Of a stretch of DNA of 64,000 nt, positions 55,554 through 63,963 are shown piece by piece (within the stretch, counting starts at the first letter, position 1; the number at the start of each line of letters is the position of its first letter). Origin of the DNA: a virus. The translations under genes and the position numbers were made by a program. The stretch is from positions 26,504 through 90,503 of IMG/VR virus record IMGVR_UViG_3300021960_006131; one strand, 5' to 3'. The notes beneath the pieces are model-generated. The model made no database searches. It was not told the DNA's origin and saw nothing but the letters and a program-made list of their open reading frames with translations.

Positions 55554-55558
55554 AAGTC

Positions 55559-55566
55559 TATTTATT
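55559..55566 (-). promoter_or_regulatory. Late promoter element, 5 nt before the gp5 ATG
   Basis: AATAAATAG on the minus strand is followed by ACTT and the ATG at 55553. It overlaps the stop codon of the upstream hub gene. The 5-nt gap equals those before gp25 and the 225-aa gene. Confidence 0.62.
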
Positions 55567-58500
55567 ACGTCCCTGGATCAAATGCAGGGTTGTTTCCGCC
55601 GCCGGCTTGGCCGCCTGTGTTACTAGGTCTCACACCTCTAACACCTGTGCCAGGTATTATTCCATTTGGGGTTCCTAGACCTTCAAACCTGTTTTCCAAA
55701 AGATTTGACAGTGATGCATTTACATCAGTGGCTATGGCAACGGGATTATTTTCTATTTTTTCAGTGTTCTCTTCTGCTTTTTCTTCTGCTATTTCTTCTG
55801 CTTTTTCTTTTCTTAATTCCACTATGGGTAGTTGTCCTTTATATACTTGCTTTAATGCATTTAATGTTTGTGTAAACTTTCCTCCTGCAAATTGGTGTTG
55901 TACTTGATATACTTGAAACTGCCCAGAAAATGATTTATTCATGCTGAGATCTGTTATTTCACCAGTGTGCGTATTTTGGTCATCGCTCCACATGTCATAT
56001 TCTCTGGGAAATAGATATGCAAAAAAGAAACTGACTTCCCCTATTCCATATGGAGCGGTATTTGTTTCTTTGGCTGTGTTTCTTACTGCACCAATATCAT
56101 TTTCTAAATCTCCTAAAAATTGCTTGCCTTGTGTCATAGTATATTGTTTATTTTTAATACTGTCAATTGGCATTCCTAACCAGTATGGATCTCCTTTGAT
56201 TTCTAGACTGGTTTTAACCATGTATGGTGCACCTACTGTAGAATTAGATAACATGGTGCTGAAAATACTTCTGTTTGCAAATTTTGATGCTGGACCTACT
56301 AATCCTGTTTCACGATTTAAGACACCACTATAACTTGTATCTGCTACACCAAGAGGTTTAGGCTGAAATGTGCTAGGGTCCACGTCAATCATATAACTGT
56401 TATTATCAAATTCAAACTCTTCCATGTAGGTATTTTCTATGGTACTTACTGATTGAGTAACAGTTGATCCTCCAGGATTAAAACCAGGTGGAGTACTGTC
56501 GGTATTAGTATCTACAGCATCGGATGTGTACTTGTCTGTTGCTTTTTTGGCTTCATCAAGTAATGCATTTGTGTTGATCCCAAACTGGTCAATGCCCAGG
56601 TCCCCAGTTGTAGATTCTATCTTGTCAATGAAATCATTTATACCTGCACCTATGGCACTCAATTTACTGTCAATGACATCAAACGGTGTGAATGCCTTAG
56701 ACATAATTTTGCTTATTTGTTCATCTATTGTTTCGCTGATTGCTCCTTGTATTTTTTCTTGCAATTCTGTTATAGAATTAGTTAATGTAGATACCTCATC
56801 AGTTAAATTTGTTACACTCTCTAATTTTTGTAAAACTGCTACTGGCGAACTTGGTAACCTTGCGTTCACCATTCTTACTTTGCCAACCTTACTTGATATG
56901 CCGTCTGGTTTATTGCCTTTGGCAAGTGCCGCTAAATCTTGTGTGATTGTTATTGGTAACATTGCCAATGATGTGATTGTTGATTTTAACTCTGTTGCTA
57001 TTTTGGCAAATTTATCCAATATCTCTTTTTCTGTTGCTGGATTGTCCCCAGCCTCTTTTTTGTCTGTTTTATCTATTGCCTTATTGCTTGGGGCCGCGGC
57101 TGGTGATAGTGTATAATTTGATTGCTTGCCTCCTTTACCTGGAAATAAATACCTAACGCCATATTCCTGTTTTAAATCAACATCAATTATTTGATCATTT
57201 AGACCAGTATATGTATATGCATAAAATTTTGATACATCTCTGTCTTGGGCGGCTTTAGTAATCTTATCGTTATACTTGTTGTCTTCTATATTTAACTCTG
57301 CAGGATCTATCACAATCGCAGAATCTAACTTACCTGTTAAATTATAAGTGTATGTTAATGCAAGTTTATTATCAGACTTAAAAGATTTACCATCCCATTC
57401 TGTAGTTACATAAACATCAGGAACTAGATATTGCGTCTTGTCCTCATTCAAAGTTTTTGGATCAAACTCCGAACTTTCAGGAGCCACATCATATCTGCCA
57501 CAATGTTTACAAAAGTCAGAATTAAGGCTTGCCAGTGATATCATTACATCTTCGACCTTTGTGTTTTTGGGTATATTAACTGTTATAGTCTTACCAGAGT
57601 TTCCGTCATTTCCTGTATCGGCCTGTCCGCTTTGATCTTTTTCTTTTACTTGCGAAATAGTACTTTCATTGGTATTTGGTTTTATTTTTTTAATATCTAG
57701 GTTTCCAGTATAATCATCATCAATTTTAAGTACCTCAAATATATCTTTCAATCCAGGCATTCCATGACTTGCTAATTTATATACTCCTATATCAAAACTT
57801 GGTTTTTTGTTATCACTGCTTTCGCTCTTTTGTGTTTGTATTGATTGTTGTTTATCTTTCATTTGTTTAGAAAAATCAGCCAATAGTTCGTTGACTGTTG
57901 AACCGGATATCGTTAATTCTTCGGGTGCTGTTTCAACTGTGGTATCTGCCACAGGAGCAAAGTTATGTATAGGCACACATCTAACTTCGTAAGTTGTGCC
58001 TTGTTTTGCTCCATCCATCTCAAAGTCTATTAGTCGTATAGGATATGCATTGTGATAAAATACTTCACCTAACTCGGCACTCTCACTACTATTTTCAAAA
58101 TTGTCTTTTTGTCCGATTAATTCTATTTCCAATAACAAAGGCATTTGTTGTATAGGCGGATTTTTTGCTAGGTTAAGATCTTTGTTTAATTCATACATTG
58201 TCCTATTCAGCAAATCAATAAACGACATGCCAAACGGCTCTAACAACGAAAAACTTAAAACAAATGGATAAATTCTGTTCCCTCGTAAATTTTTAGGAGC
58301 AGTTTTACTCACAACAGATGATATCTGCAAATTGTCTATTTGAAATTTTGTTACACCAGTTTGTGCTATGATGATTCTGGCGCCACCTGAACCGCCCTTA
58401 CCTACATTAAGATCCAAATTCACTTGAGGATTTTGATGAAACGAAAAGGGCAACATACTTAAAGTTAATTTGTATGTATACGAATAGTACGAATCAACAG

Positions 58501-58588
58501 TATTGTCTACGATATTCTGTCTAACACCGTCTGGAATAAATCTTTTTAGATACTCCCCTGCATCTGGTCCTTGAGTTTCTTGAGCCAT
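55565..58588 (-). CDS. Large baseplate hub-like protein, 1007 aa
   Basis: The protein lies between gp53 and gp5, and a large hub protein in this position is usual in marine T4-like phages. The N-terminal part (FQIDNLQISSVVSK, IYPFVLSFSLLEPFGMSF, PLLLEIELIGQ, FYHNAYPIRLIDFEMD) looks like a hub/tube-type beta domain. The centre contains FCKHCGRYD, a possible metal site, and a helical coiled-coil-like stretch (ESVTNLTDEVSTLTNSITEL). A C-terminal block FQVYQVQHQFAGGKFTQTLN is again typical of hub proteins, followed by a disordered Gly/Pro tail. A gp27-like role is likely but unproven. The start lies 1 nt past the gp53 stop. Confidence 0.68.
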   Translation of the reverse strand: MAQETQGPDAGEYLKRFIPDGVRQNIVDNTVDSYYSYTYKLTLSMLPFSFHQNPQVNLDLNVGKGGSGGARIIIAQTGVTKFQIDNLQISSVVSKTAPKNLRGNRIYPFVLSFSLLEPFGMSFIDLLNRTMYELNKDLNLAKNPPIQQMPLLLEIELIGQKDNFENSSESAELGEVFYHNAYPIRLIDFEMDGAKQGTTYEVRCVPIHNFAPVADTTVETAPEELTISGSTVNELLADFSKQMKDKQQSIQTQKSESSDNKKPSFDIGVYKLASHGMPGLKDIFEVLKIDDDYTGNLDIKKIKPNTNESTISQVKEKDQSGQADTGNDGNSGKTITVNIPKNTKVEDVMISLASLNSDFCKHCGRYDVAPESSEFDPKTLNEDKTQYLVPDVYVTTEWDGKSFKSDNKLALTYTYNLTGKLDSAIVIDPAELNIEDNKYNDKITKAAQDRDVSKFYAYTYTGLNDQIIDVDLKQEYGVRYLFPGKGGKQSNYTLSPAAAPSNKAIDKTDKKEAGDNPATEKEILDKFAKIATELKSTITSLAMLPITITQDLAALAKGNKPDGISSKVGKVRMVNARLPSSPVAVLQKLESVTNLTDEVSTLTNSITELQEKIQGAISETIDEQISKIMSKAFTPFDVIDSKLSAIGAGINDFIDKIESTTGDLGIDQFGINTNALLDEAKKATDKYTSDAVDTNTDSTPPGFNPGGSTVTQSVSTIENTYMEEFEFDNNSYMIDVDPSTFQPKPLGVADTSYSGVLNRETGLVGPASKFANRSIFSTMLSNSTVGAPYMVKTSLEIKGDPYWLGMPIDSIKNKQYTMTQGKQFLGDLENDIGAVRNTAKETNTAPYGIGEVSFFFAYLFPREYDMWSDDQNTHTGEITDLSMNKSFSGQFQVYQVQHQFAGGKFTQTLNALKQVYKGQLPIVELRKEKAEEIAEEKAEENTEKIENNPVAIATDVNASLSNLLENRFEGLGTPNGIIPGTGVRGVRPSNTGGQAGGGNNPAFDPGT

Positions 58589-58589
58589 A

Positions 58590-58895
58590 TTAATTACCGC
58601 TTACTTGAACTGCTCGGTCTCTGCTAATTAGCCTTATCACTTTGCCTTCAGAGAAATCTGTTAATGGATCTTTGATAATTTCCAAGTTACTTAATGCTAA
58701 TACCCACCATAATTCTGGAGTACCAAATTTATCATTTGCTAATAAGTCTGGCCTGTTAGCATACTTTTTTGTGATTAAGAATTTTTTATCTGTTAAAGAT
58801 TTTTCAATTGCAGGTAAGTTCATGTAATTCAGTCCTGTATAAAAAGACATATTACTTGCGTTTTTTAAAAAACTATTTTTGTTGTATTGCGCCAT
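58590..58895 (-). CDS. gp53: Baseplate wedge protein gp53
   Basis: The 101-aa protein has the gp53 core: ANRPDLLANDKFGTPELWWV, then LALSNLEIIKDPLTDF and G-x-VIRL. gp53 joins the wedges into the baseplate ring. T4 gp53 is about 196 aa, so this is a short form without the C-terminal part. AGGAT precedes the ATG. The start codon overlaps the stop of the upstream gene by one base. Confidence 0.85.
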   Translation of the reverse strand: MAQYNKNSFLKNASNMSFYTGLNYMNLPAIEKSLTDKKFLITKKYANRPDLLANDKFGTPELWWVLALSNLEIIKDPLTDFSEGKVIRLISRDRAVQVSGN

Positions 58896-59617
58896 TAAAT
58901 AAATCCTATATTTTTGCCCTGTCGCATTGCATCTAGATTAAATCCTCGTCTTATTCTTCTTGGAGAATACTGCGGTAAGCATGTTATTGTCATATCTATA
59001 TCTGTAGGTACATAAGTCACAGAAGCACTACCTCCTTCGGAATCTTCTGATTTAAATGCACTAACATGAAATTTATTGCTGGCAATTCTCGGATGAGCGA
59101 CTGGAATATAATCTACATTGTTAACCATTATATAGTTGACGTCATTAATAACAACTGGTACTCGGTCAAAACCGTGCGGTCCTAAATAACTGAATTCTAA
59201 TACCGGTGGCGGTCTGCCAACTTTGTCGTTTGTTACTGCCATTTCACCAAATTGTGCTTTGGTAGATACTTTTAAAAATTGCATCATTGCTAAAAGATAT
59301 CTGGCTTCTTCTTGGTTTGTACACGAGTATTGCACCTGTATGGGTAAAGTAGGAGGAGTACTGCTCATATATGTGTGCAACGGATAATTTGATCCTTGGA
59401 ATGTTTGTGTATCATATGTGGCCGCATACGCAATAAACATACTTGGTTGGTATTGAAAAACAATTCCTCTGTCCTGCTTTAGTGGAAACATCATGTCGTC
59501 CTCTTTGTCTTCGTCTTCCTTTCCAAAAAACTCGTCAACATTGGCTCGCATAACCTGTAGCCGTGCTCTCCAATCAATATCTAAAGTTTTGTTCTTTCCT
59601 ATTTCACTTGTAGCCAT
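58895..59617 (-). CDS. gp48: Tail-tube/baseplate cap protein, gp48/gp54-like
   Basis: The 240-aa protein is the first gene of the leftward baseplate operon. TLDIDWRARLQVMRA and MFPLKQDRGIVFQYQPSMF lead into a beta-rich, tube-like domain with PLHTYMSSTPPTLPIQVQYSC, EEARYLLAMMQFLKV and HGFDRVPVVINDVNY. This resembles the tube-initiating gp48/gp54 proteins that cap the baseplate in T4-like phages; which of the two cannot be decided here. AGGAGA and a GATAAATA late element lie before the ATG. Confidence 0.7.
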   Translation of the reverse strand: MATSEIGKNKTLDIDWRARLQVMRANVDEFFGKEDEDKEDDMMFPLKQDRGIVFQYQPSMFIAYAATYDTQTFQGSNYPLHTYMSSTPPTLPIQVQYSCTNQEEARYLLAMMQFLKVSTKAQFGEMAVTNDKVGRPPPVLEFSYLGPHGFDRVPVVINDVNYIMVNNVDYIPVAHPRIASNKFHVSAFKSEDSEGGSASVTYVPTDIDMTITCLPQYSPRRIRRGFNLDAMRQGKNIGFI

Positions 59618-59638
59618 TATATCTCCTAATGTAATATG

Positions 59639-59646
59639 TATTTATC
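59639..59646 (-). promoter_or_regulatory. Late promoter element for the baseplate operon
   Basis: GATAAATAC on the minus strand lies 21 nt before the ATG at 59617, with TTAGGAG between. It faces away from the sigma-70 promoter for gp55 in the same 128-nt gap, so early and late directions divide here. Confidence 0.75.
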
Positions 59647-59692
59647 GATATCAATAAAGTAGCCGTTATTGGCCAGAAATGGATAATTATAC

Positions 59693-59720
59693 TTGACAAC
59701 TAAAAATTTTAATGTATAAT
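59693..59720 (+). promoter_or_regulatory. Sigma-70 promoter for the gp55-gp47-gp46 operon
   Basis: A perfect TTGACA (59693-59698) and a perfect TATAAT (59715-59720) are 16 nt apart, one short of the ideal spacing. AAAGGAG follows before the ATG at 59746. It would let host polymerase make the late sigma factor before late transcription begins. Confidence 0.82.
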
Positions 59721-59745
59721 AAAGGCTATTACAAAAGGAGATACA

Positions 59746-60597
59746 ATGCCAGCAAAAGTGAAATACTTAAATAACAAAGATTTACTTAAACAGATACATC
59801 TAAGCAAGATGTCTTTCTGTTGGGTTAAGTCACCACAGTATGATTATCCTGACGTTATAATTGATTCTAATGATAGTATCACCGATGAAGTTATACTGAC
59901 TGCAAAGAAAAATCAAGCAGGAAAAATAAAAGATTTAGCATATCAACAAGCGGTTGCTAATTACGACGGACCTGCAAACAAAAAGCCTAGACAAAAAGAT
60001 TTTTTAGTTGAGCCTGAATCCATACCTGATGAAGATATAACTGTTAGAAAAATGACGTTTGAACACATTCCATTAGAGCCAGGCAGAAAAAAGAATCCTA
60101 GAAACGAGTCAGAAACTAAATCAAAGTGCAACTTTCCGCCATTTAAACATTATGGATTAATAAATGGTACATGGGAAGAGGTTGCCAGGAGCCACTGGAA
60201 AGGTGGTCCTAAGAGCGGAAAGTTCTGTGTTGACCATGGCAGTATCACAAATGAGTTAGGCAAAATGTATTTAAAACTCGTAGAAAGGTATAGTCAAAGA
60301 TCAAACTGGCGTGGTTATACTTATGTAGATGAAATGCGTGGACAAGCATTATTACAACTTGCAATGATTGGATTACAGTTCAATGAAGCAAAATCAGATA
60401 ATCCGTTTGCATATTATACTGCCGCAATTACAAACAGTTTTACAAGAGTGTTAAACATAGAAAAGAAAAATCAAAACATCAGAGACGATATTTTGATCGA
60501 CTCTGGGCACTTACCGAGTTATGGCAGACAGATTCAGCATGAAAATGAGATGAAGGCTTTGAGAGACGAAGCAGATAGTACTGAATCGGATGCTTAA
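59746..60597 (+). CDS. gp55: Late-transcription sigma factor gp55
   Basis: The C-terminal 110 residues match gp55: YSQRSNWRGYTYVDEMRGQA, GLQFNEAKSDNPFAYYTAAI, then FTRVLNIEKKNQNIRDD and LPSY. These correspond to sigma region 2-like core-binding and -10-recognition helices. gp55 directs RNA polymerase to T4 late promoters; its likely targets here are the eight GATAAATA/AATAAATA sites. The protein has 283 residues against 185 in T4, and the extra about 150 N-terminal residues are basic and contain SPQYDYPDVII. AAAGGAG precedes the ATG. gp47 follows after 2 nt. Confidence 0.93.
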   Translation: MPAKVKYLNNKDLLKQIHLSKMSFCWVKSPQYDYPDVIIDSNDSITDEVILTAKKNQAGKIKDLAYQQAVANYDGPANKKPRQKDFLVEPESIPDEDITVRKMTFEHIPLEPGRKKNPRNESETKSKCNFPPFKHYGLINGTWEEVARSHWKGGPKSGKFCVDHGSITNELGKMYLKLVERYSQRSNWRGYTYVDEMRGQALLQLAMIGLQFNEAKSDNPFAYYTAAITNSFTRVLNIEKKNQNIRDDILIDSGHLPSYGRQIQHENEMKALRDEADSTESDA

Positions 60598-60599
60598 CT

Positions 60600-61613
60600 A
60601 TGGCAGATAATTTATTCAATAAAGCCGCGGTCTTTACAGACATACATTACGGCTTGAAACAAAACAGTCATCAACATTTAAAAGATTGTAATAATTTTGT
60701 TGATTGGTTTATCACAGAAGCGAAATTACGAGAAGCAGAAACATGCTTCTTTTTAGGCGACTGGCATCATCATAGAGCAAGTGTAAATGTTGCAACACTT
60801 AATGCAAGTTGGAAAGACCTTAAAAAATTAAATGACGCATTTGACAAAGTGTATTTTATCACAGGTAACCACGATTTATATTACAGAGACAAACGTGAAC
60901 TCAACAGTATGGAGTTTGCCAGAGACTTAGATAACTTTGTTATGGTTGATGAGTTATTTGAAGAAGGCAACGTTGGTATTGTACCGTGGCTAGTTGAAAA
61001 CGAATACAAAAAAGTTGCAAAGATGAAATGCAAATACATGTTTGGTCATTTTGAATTGCCTTTCTTTAAAATGAATGCAATGATTGAGATGCCTGACCAT
61101 GGTGGCATAAATGCATCTATGTTGCGTAATCCAGATTATGTATTTACAGGACACTTCCACAAAAGGCAATATGACGAAAACATACATTACATAGGTAATG
61201 CATTTCCACATAATTACGCAGATGCAGGAGACAACGACAGAGGCTATATGTATCTTGAATGGGACAAGGAGCCTGTGTATGTTAATTGGCCTGAGTGTCC
61301 TAAGTATGTTACTTGCGGACTTGTTGAATTAATAGATGATCCTGCAAAATATCTAGATGCATACACTTATGCTAGAATCAAATTAGATGTTGACATCAGT
61401 TATGAAGAAGCAACGTTTATCAAAGAAAACTTTATGGACAAATACAAGTGTAGAGAAATACAACTTGTACCAATAAAAGAAGTCGAAGAAGAATACGAAG
61501 CCGGCGAAATATCATTTGAAAGTGTTGAACAAATTGTTATTAGCCAATTACAAACCATAGAAAGTAATACAATTAACACAGAAAAGTTAATTGACATTTA
61601 CCAAAATTTATAA
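60600..61613 (+). CDS. gp47: Recombination nuclease subunit gp47 (Mre11/SbcD-like)
   Basis: The 337-aa protein has all calcineurin-like phosphoesterase motifs: FTDIHYG (D14, H16), FLGDWHHHR (D54), ITGNHDLYY (N90, H91), GHFELPFF and FTGHFHKRQ. With gp46 it forms the Mre11/Rad50-type complex that resects DNA ends for recombination-dependent replication and repair. It lies 2 nt after gp55 and 3 nt before gp46, so the three form one operon. The length matches T4 gp47 (339 aa). Confidence 0.95.
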   Translation: MADNLFNKAAVFTDIHYGLKQNSHQHLKDCNNFVDWFITEAKLREAETCFFLGDWHHHRASVNVATLNASWKDLKKLNDAFDKVYFITGNHDLYYRDKRELNSMEFARDLDNFVMVDELFEEGNVGIVPWLVENEYKKVAKMKCKYMFGHFELPFFKMNAMIEMPDHGGINASMLRNPDYVFTGHFHKRQYDENIHYIGNAFPHNYADAGDNDRGYMYLEWDKEPVYVNWPECPKYVTCGLVELIDDPAKYLDAYTYARIKLDVDISYEEATFIKENFMDKYKCREIQLVPIKEVEEEYEAGEISFESVEQIVISQLQTIESNTINTEKLIDIYQNL

Positions 61614-61616
61614 TAT

Positions 61617-63386
61617 ATGCTTAAATTAAAAAACATCAGTGTAAAGAATTTCATGAGTGTTGGAAACAACGTTCAAGGTGTACGTTTCGACGACAAAAAC
61701 TTAACACTAGTTCTAGGTAATAACTTAGACTTAGGTGGTGACGGTAGCAGAAATGGTACAGGTAAAACTACTATTATCAATGCACTCAGTTATGCATTAT
61801 ATGGCGAAGCATTAACAAACATCAGACGTGATAACCTTATCAACAAAACAAACGGTAAGGGCATGATTGTTAGTGTGGACTTTGAACTTAATGGTGTTGA
61901 ATACCGTATAGAAAGAGGTAGGCGTCCTAATGTGTTACGTTTCTTTGTTAACGGCACAGAAACCGAAGACCAAGAACAACAAGGCGACAGCAGAGAAACA
62001 CAAAAACACATAGAAAAAATAATTGGTTTTAGTCATGAAATGTTCAAACACATTGTTGCACTAAACACATACACTGAACCTTTCTTGGGTATGAAAAATA
62101 ACGATCAGCGAGACATGATCGAGCAACTGCTTGGTATACAGGAATTATCAGAAAAAGCAGAAACACTCAAAGAAAAAATGAAGGACACTAGAGACAGTAT
62201 CAAAGAAGAAGAAATTCGTATTAATGCTATCAAAGATGGCAATACTCGAATGGAAAAGAATATCAAAGAAATAGAAAGCCGCAGTAAGGCTTGGGAAGCC
62301 AATAAGAAAGCCAAACTATCTGAAATGGCTGATGCATTAGAAGAATTAAATGAACTAGATGTAGATGATGAGATAGCAAAACACAACACACTTGTCGAAA
62401 TAAAAGATCACGAAGCAAACTTAAATGTCCTAGTAAGTAATATAACTAACACAGAAAACAGCATTAAAAGAAGTAATACTAAACTGCAAACACTAGAAGC
62501 AAATCTATTAAAGGCAAAAGAAGGTGTATGCCCTGCATGTGGGCAAGATACAGCACATTTAGACACACACGAAGAATATACGGCCGATTTAAACACCGAA
62601 ATAACAGAAGAAAAGACATATTACGACACACTTGTCACTAAAGAAAAAGAGTTAAAAACAGGCGTAGAAATGCTAGGCCCTGTTCAAGAACGCCCTAAAA
62701 CCTTCTATAGAACATTAGAAGAGGCCCTTACACACAGAAATAATGTGGATAATTTAATACAAAGTATCACAGACAAGAGCAATGAAGAAAATCCTTATGT
62801 AGAACAAATAGAATCTATGAAGGAAACAGGAATACAAGAAGTCAGTTGGGATATTATTAACGAACTTACAGCACTAAAAGATCATCAAGAATTCTTATAT
62901 AAATTGCTTACCAGCAAGGACAGTTTTATCCGTAGACGTATTATTGATCAAAACATTGCTTACTTGAATCACAGACTAGCACACTACTTGAATGCTATTG
63001 GCTTGCCGCATGATGTTAAGTTTAACAGTGACCTCAGTGTAGAAATAACTGAGTATGGCAGAGACTTAGACTTTGATAATTTAAGTAGGGGTGAACGTAA
63101 CAGACTTATACTGAGTTTGAGTTGGGCATTCAGAGACATATATGAAAGTCTTAATCACCCAATGAACTTCTTGTGTATTGACGAACTTATTGACAGTGGC
63201 TTAGATGGTGTTGGTGTAGAAAATGCATTAGGCATACTCAAGAAAATGAGCAGAGAGCAAAACAAAAACATCATGCTAATATCACACAGAGAAGAACTTA
63301 GTGGTAGAGTAAATGATGTGCTGTATGTAATCAAAGAAGGTGGCTTCACCAGTTACAATACAGACACAGAATATGTAGGAACTTAA
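61617..63386 (+). CDS. gp46: Recombination ATPase subunit gp46 (Rad50/SbcC-like)
   Basis: The 589-aa protein has Walker A GSRNGTGKTT near residues 43-52, long coiled-coil arms with a CPACGQ zinc hook at about 304-309, the signature LSRGERNRL, and Walker B FLCIDELIDSGLD near 515. T4 gp46 has 560 residues. The ATPase drives gp47 nuclease activity. The start has no strong Shine-Dalgarno and lies 3 nt after the gp47 stop, so coupling is likely. The stop overlaps the next gene in TAATG. Confidence 0.96.
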   Translation: MLKLKNISVKNFMSVGNNVQGVRFDDKNLTLVLGNNLDLGGDGSRNGTGKTTIINALSYALYGEALTNIRRDNLINKTNGKGMIVSVDFELNGVEYRIERGRRPNVLRFFVNGTETEDQEQQGDSRETQKHIEKIIGFSHEMFKHIVALNTYTEPFLGMKNNDQRDMIEQLLGIQELSEKAETLKEKMKDTRDSIKEEEIRINAIKDGNTRMEKNIKEIESRSKAWEANKKAKLSEMADALEELNELDVDDEIAKHNTLVEIKDHEANLNVLVSNITNTENSIKRSNTKLQTLEANLLKAKEGVCPACGQDTAHLDTHEEYTADLNTEITEEKTYYDTLVTKEKELKTGVEMLGPVQERPKTFYRTLEEALTHRNNVDNLIQSITDKSNEENPYVEQIESMKETGIQEVSWDIINELTALKDHQEFLYKLLTSKDSFIRRRIIDQNIAYLNHRLAHYLNAIGLPHDVKFNSDLSVEITEYGRDLDFDNLSRGERNRLILSLSWAFRDIYESLNHPMNFLCIDELIDSGLDGVGVENALGILKKMSREQNKNIMLISHREELSGRVNDVLYVIKEGGFTSYNTDTEYVGT

Positions 63387-63811
63387 TGAGCGACTGGACC
63401 TATAACGGAGAAGTAATAGACAACTTACCAGAGGATTGCGAGGCCATTGTATATCTAATCACTAACAAACAAAACGGCATGAAATATGTTGGCAAAAAAT
63501 TAGCCAAACGTAAAGTTACTCGTCCTCCGCTCAAAGGCAAAAAGAACAAAAGACGCAGTACAAAAGAAAGCGACTGGAGAGACTATTGGGGTAGTTCAGA
63601 TCACCTACAAGCAGATGTAGAAAAATTAGGTGAAGATCAATTCACCAGAGAAATACTTTACTTCTGTGCCAGCAGAGGCATAGCCAGTTACTTAGAAGCC
63701 AGAGAGCAATTTGAAAGAGAAGTGTTGCTCACAGACGATTACTACAACGGAATCATCAACGTTCGCATAGGTGGTTCAAAAATACTCAAAGAAAACGTCA
63801 AGCCGCGATAA
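63386..63811 (+). CDS. GIY-YIG nuclease-like protein
   Basis: The 141-aa protein begins with IVYLITNKQNGMKYVGKKL, which fits the GIY-YIG pattern, although the first motif is VYL rather than GIY. A basic stretch KRKVTRPPLKGKKNKRR and WRDYWGSSDHLQ follow, and a Glu within SYLEAREQFEREVLL lies where the family has its metal-binding Glu. NVRIGG closes the domain. It has no obvious DNA-binding tail of a homing enzyme. Position directly behind gp46 and co-translation suggest a role in DNA processing rather than a free mobile nuclease; this is inference. Confidence 0.72.
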   Translation: MSDWTYNGEVIDNLPEDCEAIVYLITNKQNGMKYVGKKLAKRKVTRPPLKGKKNKRRSTKESDWRDYWGSSDHLQADVEKLGEDQFTREILYFCASRGIASYLEAREQFEREVLLTDDYYNGIINVRIGGSKILKENVKPR

Positions 63812-63870
63812 CTATTTAACGAACAGACCAAGGCACAACATCACGGCACACCCGGCACACACATAGGTCC

Positions 63871-63963
63871 ATGCACCACCCCATCGAGGCTATTAATATC
63901 GATTTCCCTGACAATCCGGCAATGGAAACACCCGGTGCGAGATTCTGGAATGTATGGCGTTAA
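63871..63963 (+). CDS. Possible small protein, 30 aa
   Basis: An ATG-started frame encodes MHHPIEAINIDFPDNP followed by AMETPGARFWNVWR. The composition looks protein-like and GC is higher than in the neighbouring genes. There is no good Shine-Dalgarno, since AGG lies only a few bases from the ATG. The surrounding 63812-64000 holds nothing else convincing; an 11-codon ATG frame follows at 63964, and an ATG at 63996 may begin a gene outside the window. Confidence 0.35.
   Translation: MHHPIEAINIDFPDNPAMETPGARFWNVWR

Noticed and set aside
56526-57116. Plus-strand frame of 196 codons opposite the hub-like gene
   Set aside because: It is antisense to a well-supported gene, without ribosome site or recognisable domain.
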